From Alsobacter sp045348435 (GTDB taxonomy: Bacteria; Pseudomonadota; Alphaproteobacteria; Rhizobiales; Beijerinckiaceae), in NCBI RefSeq assembly GCF_045348435.1, contig NZ_CP157484.1, forward strand, positions 4,712,001-4,776,000: a stretch of 64,000 nucleotides of DNA. Direction: 5' to 3'. Both the position numbers and the translations under genes were made by a program. The notes beneath the pieces were generated by a model, which did not search any database, was not told where the DNA came from, and saw nothing but the letters and a program-made list of their open reading frames with translations. Shown here piece by piece: positions 40,606 to 48,625 of the stretch (position 1 is its first letter; the number at the start of each line of letters is the position of its first letter).

Positions 40606-42522
40606 TCACTCGGCGGCCGCGAGGGCCTCCTGCGCCTCGTCCAGCGCCGTGACGGCGGTCGCCACGATCGCATGGGCGTCCAACCCGGCCGCAGCGATCA
40701 TGCGCTCTGGCGCATCATGGTCGACGAAGCGGTCGGGCAGGCACATCGGGCGCACCTTCAGGCCGCGATCCAGCAGGCCCGCCCAGGCCAGGTGGTTCAG
40801 CACGAAGGAGCCGAAACCGCCGACGCTGCCCTCCTCGACGGTGACGAGCACGTCGTGGTCCCGCGCCAGGCTTTCCACGAGGGCCGCGTCGAGCGGCTTG
40901 GCGAAGCGTGCGTCCGCGACCGTGGTGGAGAGGCCGCGGGCCGCCAGCTCGTCCGCCGCGGCCAGGCAATCGGCAAGGCGGGACCCCAGCGACAGGATGG
41001 CGACGCGCGAGCCTTCCCGCAGCACGCGCCCCTTCCCGATCGGGATCGTCTCGCCGAAGGCGGGAAGCTCCACGCCCGTTCCGGTCCCGCGCGGATAGCG
41101 GAACGCGATCGGCCCCGCGTTATAGGCCGCAGCCGTCGCCACCATGCGGACGAGTTCGGCCTCGTCGGCCGCCGCCATGACGACCAGATGGGGCAGGACG
41201 CCCAGATAGGCCACGTCGAACGACCCGGCATGCGTCGGCCCGTCGGCGCCCACCAGCCCCGCACGGTCGATCGCGAACCGCACCGGCAGGTTCTGGATCG
41301 CCACGTCATGCACCACCTGGTCGAAGGCGCGCTGCAGGAAGGTGGAGTAGATGGCGCAGAAGGGCTTCATGCCCTGCGTCGCCAGCCCGGCCGCGAAGGT
41401 GACGGCGTGCTGCTCGGCGATGCCGACGTCGAAGGTCCGCTCCGGGAAGGCCTGCGCGAAGGGCTCGACCCCCGTCCCGGCCGGCATGGCGGCCGTGATC
41501 GCGACGATGCGGTCATCGACCCGCCCCGCCGCCACGAGGGCGTCGCCGAACACGGCCGTGTAGCTGGGCGGGCCAGGCTTGGCCTTGGCCTGCGTCCCGG
41601 TGATCACGTCGAAGCTGCTGACGCCGTGATACTTGTCCGGCGCGGCCTCGGCGGGCGCGTAGCCCTTGCCTTTCTGCGTGCGGACATGGATCAGGATGGG
41701 GCCCATCTCGGCGTCGCGGGCGTTGCGCAGCACCGGCAGCAGGTGGTCGAGATTGTGCCCGTCGATCGGGCCCACATAATAGAAGCCGAGCTCGCCGAAC
41801 AGCGTTCCGCCGGTGATGAACCCCCGGGCGTGCTCGACGGCGCGCGTGATGGTGCGGTCGATCCGGCGCGGCAGCCGGCCCGTCAGCCGCCGGCCGATCT
41901 CCCGCGCCGTCAGATAGGCGCGACCCGAGAACAGCCTCGACAGATAGGCCGACATCGCTCCCACGGGCGGGGCGATCGACATCTCGTTGTCGTTGAGGAT
42001 CACGATCAGCCGCGCGTTCAACGCGCCAGCGTTGTTCATCGCCTCATAGGCCATGCCGGCCGACAGCGCGCCGTCGCCGATCACCGCCACGACGGTCCGG
42101 CGCTCGCCCTTCAGCCCGGCCGCCACCGCCATGCCGAGGCCGGCCGAGATCGAGGTGGACGAATGCGCCGCCCCGAACGGGTCGTACTCGCTCTCGGCCC
42201 GCTTGGTGAAGCCGGAGAGGCCGCCGCCCTTGCGCAGCGTGCGGATGCGGTCCCGCCGCCCGGTCAGGATCTTGTGCGGGTAGGCCTGGTGCCCGACGTC
42301 CCAGATCAGCAGGTCATGGGGCGTCTCGAAGACATAGTGCAGAGCCACCGTGAGCTCCACGACCCCGAGGCCCGCGCCGAGATGGCCGCCCGTGACCGCG
42401 ACGGCGGCGATGGTCTCTCGCCGCAATTCGTCCGCCACGTCCTTCAAGGCCGCCTCTGGCAGCGCCCGCAGGTCGCCGGGGAACGGGACGCCGTCGAGAG
42501 TGGGAGTGGAACCGGAGCGCAT
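40606..42522 (-). CDS. dxs: 1-deoxy-D-xylulose-5-phosphate synthase, photosynthesis-cluster copy
   Basis: 638 residues. Features: WDVGHQAYPHKILTGRRD (about 65-82), TPP site GDGALSAGMAYEAMNNAG (about 139-156), catalytic YYVGPIDGHN, and transketolase Glu region FDVGIAEQHAVTFAAG. Condenses pyruvate and glyceraldehyde-3-P to DXP, feeding IPP/DMAPP for phytol and carotenoids. Many alphaproteobacterial photosynthesis clusters carry a dedicated dxs. It sits behind a small membrane-protein gene and a promoter overlapped by a PpsR box. Confidence 0.97.
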   Translation of the reverse strand: MRSGSTPTLDGVPFPGDLRALPEAALKDVADELRRETIAAVAVTGGHLGAGLGVVELTVALHYVFETPHDLLIWDVGHQAYPHKILTGRRDRIRTLRKGGGLSGFTKRAESEYDPFGAAHSSTSISAGLGMAVAAGLKGERRTVVAVIGDGALSAGMAYEAMNNAGALNARLIVILNDNEMSIAPPVGAMSAYLSRLFSGRAYLTAREIGRRLTGRLPRRIDRTITRAVEHARGFITGGTLFGELGFYYVGPIDGHNLDHLLPVLRNARDAEMGPILIHVRTQKGKGYAPAEAAPDKYHGVSSFDVITGTQAKAKPGPPSYTAVFGDALVAAGRVDDRIVAITAAMPAGTGVEPFAQAFPERTFDVGIAEQHAVTFAAGLATQGMKPFCAIYSTFLQRAFDQVVHDVAIQNLPVRFAIDRAGLVGADGPTHAGSFDVAYLGVLPHLVVMAAADEAELVRMVATAAAYNAGPIAFRYPRGTGTGVELPAFGETIPIGKGRVLREGSRVAILSLGSRLADCLAAADELAARGLSTTVADARFAKPLDAALVESLARDHDVLVTVEEGSVGGFGSFVLNHLAWAGLLDRGLKVRPMCLPDRFVDHDAPERMIAAAGLDAHAIVATAVTALDEAQEALAAAE

Positions 42523-42553
42523 GGCCAGGCACCTGCAGGAAAACGCGGGGGAT

Positions 42554-42919
42554 TTAGGGGTCGGATCCGCCAAGCCCCGGCGTGAGATGGGAGGTGGAGG
42601 AGAGCGCCCGGCCTCGCCGCGCCCGCGACCAGCCCAGGAGGGCGGGCCCGAAGCGCGCCGCCATATCGGCCGCATGGGCGATGAAGGCCGCGCAGAGCCA
42701 GACGGCGATGAACGGCCACTCCTCGGCGCGGAGGGCGCTGCGCAGCGCCAGCGCCAGGAAGGCGCCGGCGGCGAGGTTCGCCGCCACCGAGACCGCGAAG
42801 GGCCTGAGAGAGGGAGGAGCTACGAGCCGGCGGGGGAACCACAGGATGGCCAGCGCCTCCGCGGCCATGACCAGCAGGACGATGTTGACGATCGCGCCGG
42901 TCTGGAAAAGCTCCGCCAT
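42554..42919 (-). CDS. Small membrane protein of unknown function, upstream of dxs
   Basis: 121 residues from ATG 42919 (MAELFQTGAIVNIVLLVMAA). Three hydrophobic helices (about 8-27, 42-62, 68-86). A charged tail follows (WSRARRGRALSS). I recognise no characterised family. It is the first gene behind a PpsR-box promoter and 31 bp ahead of dxs on the same strand, so it is expressed with the photosynthesis genes and is a candidate photosynthesis-linked membrane factor. Confidence 0.75.
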   Translation of the reverse strand: MAELFQTGAIVNIVLLVMAAEALAILWFPRRLVAPPSLRPFAVSVAANLAAGAFLALALRSALRAEEWPFIAVWLCAAFIAHAADMAARFGPALLGWSRARRGRALSSTSHLTPGLGGSDP

Positions 42920-42976
42920 GATGGTGCGCCCGCTGTCGCAAGAAGCCGGCTCCAAATCCAGGAGCCGCTCTATGTG

Positions 42977-43018
42977 ACATTAGGATTAGACAAGCGGAAC
43001 TGTCAACTTGCGTTTACA
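42977..43018 (-). promoter_or_regulatory. PpsR-box-controlled promoter of the dxs operon
   Basis: On the minus strand TGTAAACGCAAGTTGACA (43018-43001) is a perfect TGT-N12-ACA. Its 3' half is the -35 hexamer TTGACA. After 18 bp comes TAATGT (42982-42977) as -10. A repressor bound here would block RNA polymerase directly. Confidence 0.8.
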
Positions 43019-43019
43019 C

Positions 43020-44477
43020 TCAGTTTATCTTGGCGTCGTCCGGCTCGCTTTCGAGGTCGCCCAGTCCGAAGCGGCGCAGCTTCGTGTAGAGGCTCTGGCG
43101 GCTGAGGCCCAGCATCTCGGCCGCGGACGCGCGGTTGTCCCGCGTGAGTTCGAGCGCCGCCTCGATGCAGAGCCGCTCGATGATGTCGGTGGTCTCGCGC
43201 ACCATCTCCTTCAGCGGCATGCGGCCGACGAGGTCCGTGAACTGCTCGGTGCTGGGCAGCTCGGGCCCGGAGAACTGCCGGTCCGCCTGGCGCCAGCCAT
43301 TGGTGCGGATGCTGAACCCGACGCAGGGAATTTCGCCGCCTTCCACCAGCACGGCCGCGATCTCGACCGTCTCCAGCCCGTCGAGTTCGCCGCGCAGCAC
43401 CGTGGAGAAGTTGCGCACCGAGCCATGGGTGCGCAGCGTGTTGAACAGGGTCTCGACGTCCAGGCCCGGCCTGCCCAGCCAGCGCGAGATCGGCTGGTTC
43501 TTGACCTGCTGCTCGGTCGGCGCCTGGGCGAGGTCGAGGAAGGCCGAATTCGCCGCCAGCACGCGACCGGTCAGGTCGGTGACCGCGAAGGCCTCGGGCA
43601 GGCGCTCGATCACCTGCATGACGCTGCTGACCGAGGCCGGCGCGGGCGCGCCTTCCGCCGCCATCGAGCGCAGCTTGATGAGCAGGTGCGCCGCGCTCTC
43701 CTGGCGAAACAGCGAGGCCGACAGCAGGAGCGACGTCTTGCCCTCGGCCGTGCGGGCGTGAACGTCGTCGGCCCGGCCCGCCGAGCGGGTCGCGGCGAAG
43801 AGCGACTGCACCGCCTGCGCGCTGCCCTCGTCGAACAGGTCGGCGAAGGTCTGCCCGATGATCCTCTTGGAGGCGACGCCCAGGGTCCGGGCGGAGGCCG
43901 GGTTGGCGTCCACGATCCGGTTGGTCAGGCCGTCGACGATCACCACCGCCTCGGACGCCAACTGGAACAGCAGCCGGTAGCGCGTCTCGACGCTGCGGAT
44001 GCGCGCATATTCGCGCTCCATGGCCTGCTGCGCGTCGACCAGCCGCTGCTGCATCAACCCGATGGCCCGCAGGTCGCGCCCGATCGCCAGCGTGCGTCCG
44101 TCCTCATCCAGGCGAATAGCCGAGTAGCGCACCGGAGCGTCGACTCCCGATGGCGTGGGATGGTTCACCTGCCGCCACCGCGAGGCGGACTTGGCGGAGG
44201 GCGCGCCGAGCAATTCGTCGATCTTGCCTCTGGATTCGACCGTGACGGTGTCGCGCCAGGGACGCCCCACCCAGGAGCGCGCATCCAGTTCGGCGAGGTC
44301 CAGGTCCGAAACCGAGACGTCCCGCACCACGCCCTCGCGATCGATCACCAGCGCAATGTCGGCCGTCGCCGAAATCAGCGCGCCGGCCGTTTCGGCGTCG
44401 ACGGATCCGCCCAGCGACTCCCGGGGGGTCGCGAAGGGCTGCGATCTGTGCTCGGGCGATCCCACGGTCCTGGCCAC
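43020..44477 (-). CDS. ppsR: PpsR/CrtJ-type photosynthesis repressor, copy 1
   Basis: 485 residues from a GTG (AAGGAA upstream). Three PAS modules (about 35-130, 155-270, 275-390), a glutamine-rich linker preceding PAS2 (MQQRLVDAQQAMEREY), and a C-terminal Fis-type HTH (DNRASAAEMLGLSRQSLYTK). PpsR represses bch, crt and puc genes at TGT-N12-ACA sites. One Cys lies just before the HTH (ERLCIEAALE), where redox control has been described; the mid-protein Cys of classical PpsR is not evident. The stop lies about 2 bp past a PpsR box. Confidence 0.93.
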   Translation of the reverse strand: MARTVGSPEHRSQPFATPRESLGGSVDAETAGALISATADIALVIDREGVVRDVSVSDLDLAELDARSWVGRPWRDTVTVESRGKIDELLGAPSAKSASRWRQVNHPTPSGVDAPVRYSAIRLDEDGRTLAIGRDLRAIGLMQQRLVDAQQAMEREYARIRSVETRYRLLFQLASEAVVIVDGLTNRIVDANPASARTLGVASKRIIGQTFADLFDEGSAQAVQSLFAATRSAGRADDVHARTAEGKTSLLLSASLFRQESAAHLLIKLRSMAAEGAPAPASVSSVMQVIERLPEAFAVTDLTGRVLAANSAFLDLAQAPTEQQVKNQPISRWLGRPGLDVETLFNTLRTHGSVRNFSTVLRGELDGLETVEIAAVLVEGGEIPCVGFSIRTNGWRQADRQFSGPELPSTEQFTDLVGRMPLKEMVRETTDIIERLCIEAALELTRDNRASAAEMLGLSRQSLYTKLRRFGLGDLESEPDDAKIN

Positions 44478-44929
44478 CTGTGTTCCTTGTCTCGATCACG
44501 CGGCGCTGCGCCGCGGATCCATTTTGATCGCTCTCGCGCCGGCCGCACAATGGCCGGAACAAAGCAAAAGGGAAGACCCCGCAGCTTTTTCAACATGCTG
44601 CATCATGAAACCGCGTCAGCATCCATCCGCTGACCGATGTCGGCCCCCGCCCGATATGGGGAGGATCGGCGTCCACGCAAGGCGACAAACGTCAAAGCGA
44701 CTGGACAAACGCTGGAGCGCCTCTTTCTTATAGCACGCTGCGCCGCACAAATCTTGTTTTATTTCAAGGTTCTGCTGAATTCTGACGATCCAGGCGCCCA
44801 CCAGGCCTCTTAGATGACAAAATGGTATGACACTTCGACCGCCAGACATCCTTGACGATCGCCGTGGCCGCTCCACCCTTTCCAGGTCCCCCGCGCCTTG
44901 CAGACGCGCCACCCTCGGAAAGGCCTCCC
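44478..44929. other. 452-bp gene-free region between ppsR copy 1 and cyc2
   Basis: Clearly AT-richer than its surroundings in its middle (44690-44840). It must hold the divergent promoters of ppsR copy 1 and cyc2. I see direct repeats GACAAACG at 44684 and 44704 (20 bp apart) and CTTATA at 44727, but no convincing -35/-10 pair and no TGT-N12-ACA box. No ORF with coding character, no RNA gene recognised. Confidence 0.5.
44684..44711. promoter_or_regulatory. Pair of 8-bp direct repeats upstream of ppsR copy 1
   Basis: GACAAACG at 44684-44691 and 44704-44711, exactly 20 bp apart (two helical turns), in the AT-richer divergent intergenic region. Possible activator or repressor site for ppsR or cyc2; no known motif recognised. 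Confidence 0.35.
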
Positions 44930-45322
44930 ATGACCCACGCCCTCCCTGCAGCGACCCTCGCGATCCTGCTGCTCGCGCCCGCCGGTCCCGCCCTCGCGCA
45001 GGACGCCGCCGCGGGCGAGAAGGTGTTCCTGAAGTGCCGCGCCTGCCACCAGATCGGCGAAACCGCCAAGAACGGCGTCGGCCCTGTGCTGAACGGCGTC
45101 ATCGGCCGGCCCGCCGGGACCTATCCGGGCTATTCCTACTCCGAGGCCAACAAGACATCGGGCCTCACCTGGAACGAAGCCACCTTCCAGGAGTACATCC
45201 GCAACCCGAAGGCCAAGATCCCGGGCACCAAGATGAGCTTCCCCGGGCTGACGAACGACGCGGACGTCGCCAATGTCCTGGCCTACCTCAAGCAGTTCGG
45301 CCCGGACGGCAAGAAGATCTGA
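44930..45322 (+). CDS. Cytochrome c2-type class I cytochrome c
   Basis: 130 residues. Signal peptide MTHALPAATLAILLLAPAG cut after ALAQ. Haem site CRACH (about residues 36-40), axial Met in TKMSFPGL (about 103), C-terminal helix ANVLAYLKQF. Periplasmic electron carrier; position inside the photosynthesis cluster suggests it re-reduces the reaction centre. GGAAAGG precedes the ATG. Followed by a strong bidirectional hairpin terminator. Confidence 0.93.
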   Translation: MTHALPAATLAILLLAPAGPALAQDAAAGEKVFLKCRACHQIGETAKNGVGPVLNGVIGRPAGTYPGYSYSEANKTSGLTWNEATFQEYIRNPKAKIPGTKMSFPGLTNDADVANVLAYLKQFGPDGKKI

Positions 45323-45361
45323 CGCTCCGGCCGTCGGCCGGTCGCAACGCCTGGAACATGC

Positions 45362-45390
45362 CGCGAAAAGGTGGAAACCGCCTTTTCGCG
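45362..45390. terminator. Bidirectional intrinsic terminator between cyc2 and tspO
   Basis: CGCGAAAAGGTGG-AAA-CCGCCTTTTCGCG forms a 13-bp stem (one G-U) with a 3-nt loop, 40 bp after the cyc2 stop and 23 bp after the convergent tspO stop. The U-rich/A-rich stem base suits termination from both sides. Confidence 0.75.
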
Positions 45391-45412
45391 CCAAAACATG
45401 CGGCCCTGGACG

Positions 45413-45958
45413 CTAAACGGACCGCGCCGGCCTCGCCGCGCCGGGGCTGGCCGGCGCCGTCCGGGGGTTCAGCCTCACCATGGTCCAGTTGAGGAACGCG
45501 GCGAACGACACCCAGGCCGCATAGGGGGCGAGCAACAGCGCGGCGTCGGTCGAGGTGCGCCCGACGCCGATGATCAGCGCCACGATCGACGCCCACAGGG
45601 CGACGACGTCGACGAGCGCCCAGTCGGGCCGCCGCAGCCGGAAGAACAGCAGCGACCAGGCCACGTTGAACACGGTGTTCACCAGAAAGAGCCCGATCAG
45701 CAGCGCCCGTTCGGCGCCGGTCGGCGCGTCGCGCCAGGCCAGCACGCCGGCGGCCACGATGCAGATGAAGATGACCGTCCAGGCCGGTCCGAACAACCAG
45801 TCCGGCGGCCGCCAGGAGGGAAACCGCAGATTCTGGTACCAGGACGAGACGTCGGTCAGCCAGCCGCCCAGGCCGGCGACGACGAGCGCCCAGGCTGCCC
45901 CCACCGCGGTGGGGAGCGCCAGCGGCCATGCGGTGAGATCGGCGATCCAGGCGGTCAC
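45413..45958 (-). CDS. tspO: TspO/MBR-family tryptophan-rich sensory protein
   Basis: 181 residues from a GTG that overlaps the bchP stop (GTGA). Five membrane helices with the family's Trp/Pro-rich segments SSWYQNLRFPSWRPPDWLFG and AWTVIFICIVAAGVLAW, and LFLVNTVFNVAWSLLFF. In Rhodobacter sphaeroides TspO modulates tetrapyrrole intermediates and photosynthesis gene expression in response to oxygen. Coupling to bchP supports a tetrapyrrole role here. Confidence 0.92.
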   Translation of the reverse strand: MTAWIADLTAWPLALPTAVGAAWALVVAGLGGWLTDVSSWYQNLRFPSWRPPDWLFGPAWTVIFICIVAAGVLAWRDAPTGAERALLIGLFLVNTVFNVAWSLLFFRLRRPDWALVDVVALWASIVALIIGVGRTSTDAALLLAPYAAWVSFAAFLNWTMVRLNPRTAPASPGAARPARSV

Positions 45959-47148
45959 GGCGACACGACGCCGAACAGATGCGCCAAGTCCTTGAAGAAG
46001 ATGCGCGCATGCGCGAGCGGGCGGGGCCGGCCGAGCTCCTTGTTCATGTAGGCCTCCCATGTCAGGCGCTGCACGTCGCGGTCGCCGCAGATGCTGACGA
46101 AGCGCTCGCGCCGTCGGTCGCTGCCATACCAGAAATACTGCATGATCCCGAGGATCCAGAAAATTCGGCCATGCGCCTTCATGAACCGCTTGCGGGCCTG
46201 CGCCAGCGCGCGGGCGTCGCCGGTCCGCAGCGCCTCGAAGGCGGCGTCGGCGGCCAGCCGCCCGCCCAGCATGGCGTAGTAGATCCCCTCGCCGGAGGCC
46301 GGCGCCACGATCCCGGCGGCGTCGCCGGCCAGCACCAGGTCGCGGCCGTTGTCCCACCGCTTCAGCGACTTAAGCGGGATGGGCGCGCCCTCGCGCCGCA
46401 GGGTCTCGCCCCGGTCCAGGCCGGCGCTGGCGCGCAGCGCGCGGATCGAACCGCGCAGCGACACGCCCTTGCGGGCGCTGCCCACTCCGATGCTGCAGGT
46501 CTCGCCGTGCGGAAAGACCCAGGCGTAGAAGTCGGGCGAGAGCGCCCCGTTATAGTAGACGTCGCAGCGCGAGCGGTCGTAGTCGCCGTCGCCCGGAGCC
46601 GGCGGACGGACGATCTCGTGATAGGCGAAGACGCAGCGCGGGTCGCCGTTCTGGGGGATCTCCTCCCGCGCGATGGCGGACCGCGCCCCGTCGGCCACGA
46701 TCGCGATCCGGGCGCGCAGGGCGGCGCCCTCGTCCGCATCCCGGCCACCGAGATGGAGCGTCACGACGCCCTGCGGGTCGCGCGACAGGCGCTCGCAGCT
46801 CCCGGTGATCCGGCGCGCGCCGGCGCCGGCGGCTCGCTCGCGCAGCCACTCGTCGAAATGCTCGCGGTCAACCATGCCGACGAAGCCGTTGTCGATGGGC
46901 ATGTCGACCCGCCGGTCGCGGGGCGACACCATGCGGGCGGAGGTGATGCGGGCCACGATGAGGTGGTCGGGGATGTCGAAGTCGCGGATCAGCCGCGGCG
47001 GAATCGCGCCCCCGCAAGGCTTGATGCGGCCCGCGCGGTCGACCAGGGCGACCCGCACGCCGCGCCGCGCCAGGTCATGGGCGGCCGTCGCCCCGGCGGG
47101 GCCGCCGCCGATGACGGCGACGTCGTAGATGTCGTCGGACCCGGTCAT
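45955..47148 (-). CDS. bchP: Geranylgeranyl reductase of bacteriochlorophyll synthesis
   Basis: 397 residues. FAD motif DVAVIGGGPAGATAAHDLAR (about 9-28), then IKPCGGAIPP, and NGRDLVLAGDAAGIVAPASGEGIYYAMLGG near 290-320. ChlP/BchP family: reduces three double bonds of geranylgeranyl-bacteriochlorophyll to phytyl. Starts inside the stop of the PucC-like gene and ends inside the tspO start, so three genes form one coupled unit. Confidence 0.96.
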   Translation of the reverse strand: MTGSDDIYDVAVIGGGPAGATAAHDLARRGVRVALVDRAGRIKPCGGAIPPRLIRDFDIPDHLIVARITSARMVSPRDRRVDMPIDNGFVGMVDREHFDEWLRERAAGAGARRITGSCERLSRDPQGVVTLHLGGRDADEGAALRARIAIVADGARSAIAREEIPQNGDPRCVFAYHEIVRPPAPGDGDYDRSRCDVYYNGALSPDFYAWVFPHGETCSIGVGSARKGVSLRGSIRALRASAGLDRGETLRREGAPIPLKSLKRWDNGRDLVLAGDAAGIVAPASGEGIYYAMLGGRLAADAAFEALRTGDARALAQARKRFMKAHGRIFWILGIMQYFWYGSDRRRERFVSICGDRDVQRLTWEAYMNKELGRPRPLAHARIFFKDLAHLFGVVSP

Positions 47149-48497
47149 GCCGCCGCCCCCTCGGATCGCGCCTGGAGCGGGGCGGACGGGCGCACCGCCT
47201 GCGAGGCCCTGCCGAGCGAGGCCGCCAGCACGGCGCTGGCCAGGAACAAGGCCGCCTCGCACAGGAAGACCACCCCGTAGGCGCTGGTCGGCGAGGCGAC
47301 GAGGCCCCGCGCGAGGTCGACGGCGGCGGCTCCGCAGAGCCCGCCCAACCCGAACGCGACCGCCTGGGCCGCGCCCCAGACCCCCATATGGGTGCCCTGG
47401 CGGGCCGAGGGCGCGCCGTTGGCCAACTCCATCATGGAGCCGATCGCCGCCACCGCGAACACGCCGTTGAAGAACCCCAGCGCGAACACGCAGGGCCGCA
47501 GCGGAAAGTCCGGTCCCGCCAGTCCCGCGCCCGCGAGCCCGACCAGCGGGACCGCCGAGGCCGCGCAGCCCAGCACCGTCCACGCCCGAAGGGAGCCGTA
47601 CCAGCGGCCCCGGCCTCGCGCCGCGACGAGGCTCACGGCGATCATGCCGAAGAGCACGCCGCTATGCTGCACGCCCGACAGCTTGGTCGATCCGCCGGGC
47701 GTCAGGCCGAAGACGACGCCGGAGAACGGCTCCAGCACGAGCTCCTGGGCGCTGTAGGCCAGCATGGAGACGAAGATGAAGATGGCGAAGCGCCGCGACC
47801 TGGCGTCGGCCCACACGTCCCGCAGCGCCGCCCCGAACGAAGGGCGCGGCGCGGGCGCCTCCCCTGGCGCCGGCGCCGAAGAGGGCGCTGGTCCGCGGGC
47901 CGGCTCGACGCCGAGGATCGCCAGCGTGGCGACCACGAACGCGACCGCCGCCACCGCGGCCGTGACGCCGACGAGGCGGGCCGGGGAGAACGGGTCGAGG
48001 AAATGTCCCGCCAGCGGCGCCGAAATGGCGAAGCCGGCGATCATCATGATCCAGACGGTCGCGGCCGCCCCGGCGCGGATGCGCGGCTCCACCTGACTGG
48101 CCAGCAGCGCCAGCAGCGACGTTCCGGCGGCCCCGACCCCGACGCCGATGGCCAGGAAGGACAGCGTCGCGACCGCCAGTCCCCAGGCCGGACTGACGCC
48201 GGCCAGCGCCGTGCCGGCCGCCGCGCCCACGGCGCCGAGAGCCAGACCGGCCATTCCGCCGATGATCCAGGGGGTGCGCCGGCCGCCGATGTCGGATCCG
48301 TAGCCCCAGCGGGGCCGCAACACCTGCACGCCGTAATGCAGGCCCACCAGCAGGCCGGGCGCGATCGCCGGCAGGGCCAGCTCGACCACCATTACGCGAT
48401 TGATCGTCGACGTCATCAGGACCACGATGGCCCCCAGAGCCGTCTGCACGAGCCCGATGCGGATGATGCCCAGCCACCCCAGCGGCGCGCCGATCAT
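47145..48497 (-). CDS. PucC/BCH2-type MFS protein of the photosynthesis cluster (orf428-like)
   Basis: 450 residues, about twelve membrane helices. ATG at 48497 has GAAGGGA 9 bases upstream; an alternative GTG at 48560 has its ribosome site too close. Signature LVQTALGAIVVLMTSTINRV and RVMVVELALPAIAPG, with YGVQVLRPRWGYGSDIGGRR, match the PucC/LhaA/BCH2 family thought to deliver or hold bacteriochlorophyll during antenna assembly. Position directly before bchP matches orf428 of Rhodobacter. Confidence 0.92.
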   Translation of the reverse strand: MIGAPLGWLGIIRIGLVQTALGAIVVLMTSTINRVMVVELALPAIAPGLLVGLHYGVQVLRPRWGYGSDIGGRRTPWIIGGMAGLALGAVGAAAGTALAGVSPAWGLAVATLSFLAIGVGVGAAGTSLLALLASQVEPRIRAGAAATVWIMMIAGFAISAPLAGHFLDPFSPARLVGVTAAVAAVAFVVATLAILGVEPARGPAPSSAPAPGEAPAPRPSFGAALRDVWADARSRRFAIFIFVSMLAYSAQELVLEPFSGVVFGLTPGGSTKLSGVQHSGVLFGMIAVSLVAARGRGRWYGSLRAWTVLGCAASAVPLVGLAGAGLAGPDFPLRPCVFALGFFNGVFAVAAIGSMMELANGAPSARQGTHMGVWGAAQAVAFGLGGLCGAAAVDLARGLVASPTSAYGVVFLCEAALFLASAVLAASLGRASQAVRPSAPLQARSEGAAA

Positions 48498-48566
48498 GTC
48501 GTGATCCCTTCGGGTCGGGTGCGCGGCTTCGCGGCGGGACGCGGCCAAGTCGACGCTCACCTCTCG

Positions 48567-48607
48567 AAGGTAGAGTTGACAGATCTGAGTGTCAATTTTC
48601 TTTTACA
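48567..48607 (-). promoter_or_regulatory. PpsR-box-controlled promoter of the PucC-like/bchP/tspO operon
   Basis: On the minus strand TGTAAAAGAAAATTGACA (48607-48590) is a perfect TGT-N12-ACA; its end is the -35 TTGACA. A 17-bp spacer leads to TACCTT (48572-48567). Same design as the dxs promoter. TTGACA also occurs inverted 9 bp away (48575-48580). Confidence 0.8.
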
Positions 48608-48625
48608 CTCGGCGGAGGCTCAGCC

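Noticed and set aside
42973..42992. Possible second PpsR box TGT...ACA near the dxs promoter
   Set aside because: Spacing is 14 rather than 12 and it covers the -10; not symmetric otherwise.
44822..44834. TGGTATGACAC as -10 of cyc2
   Set aside because: No acceptable -35 at 16-18 bp upstream.
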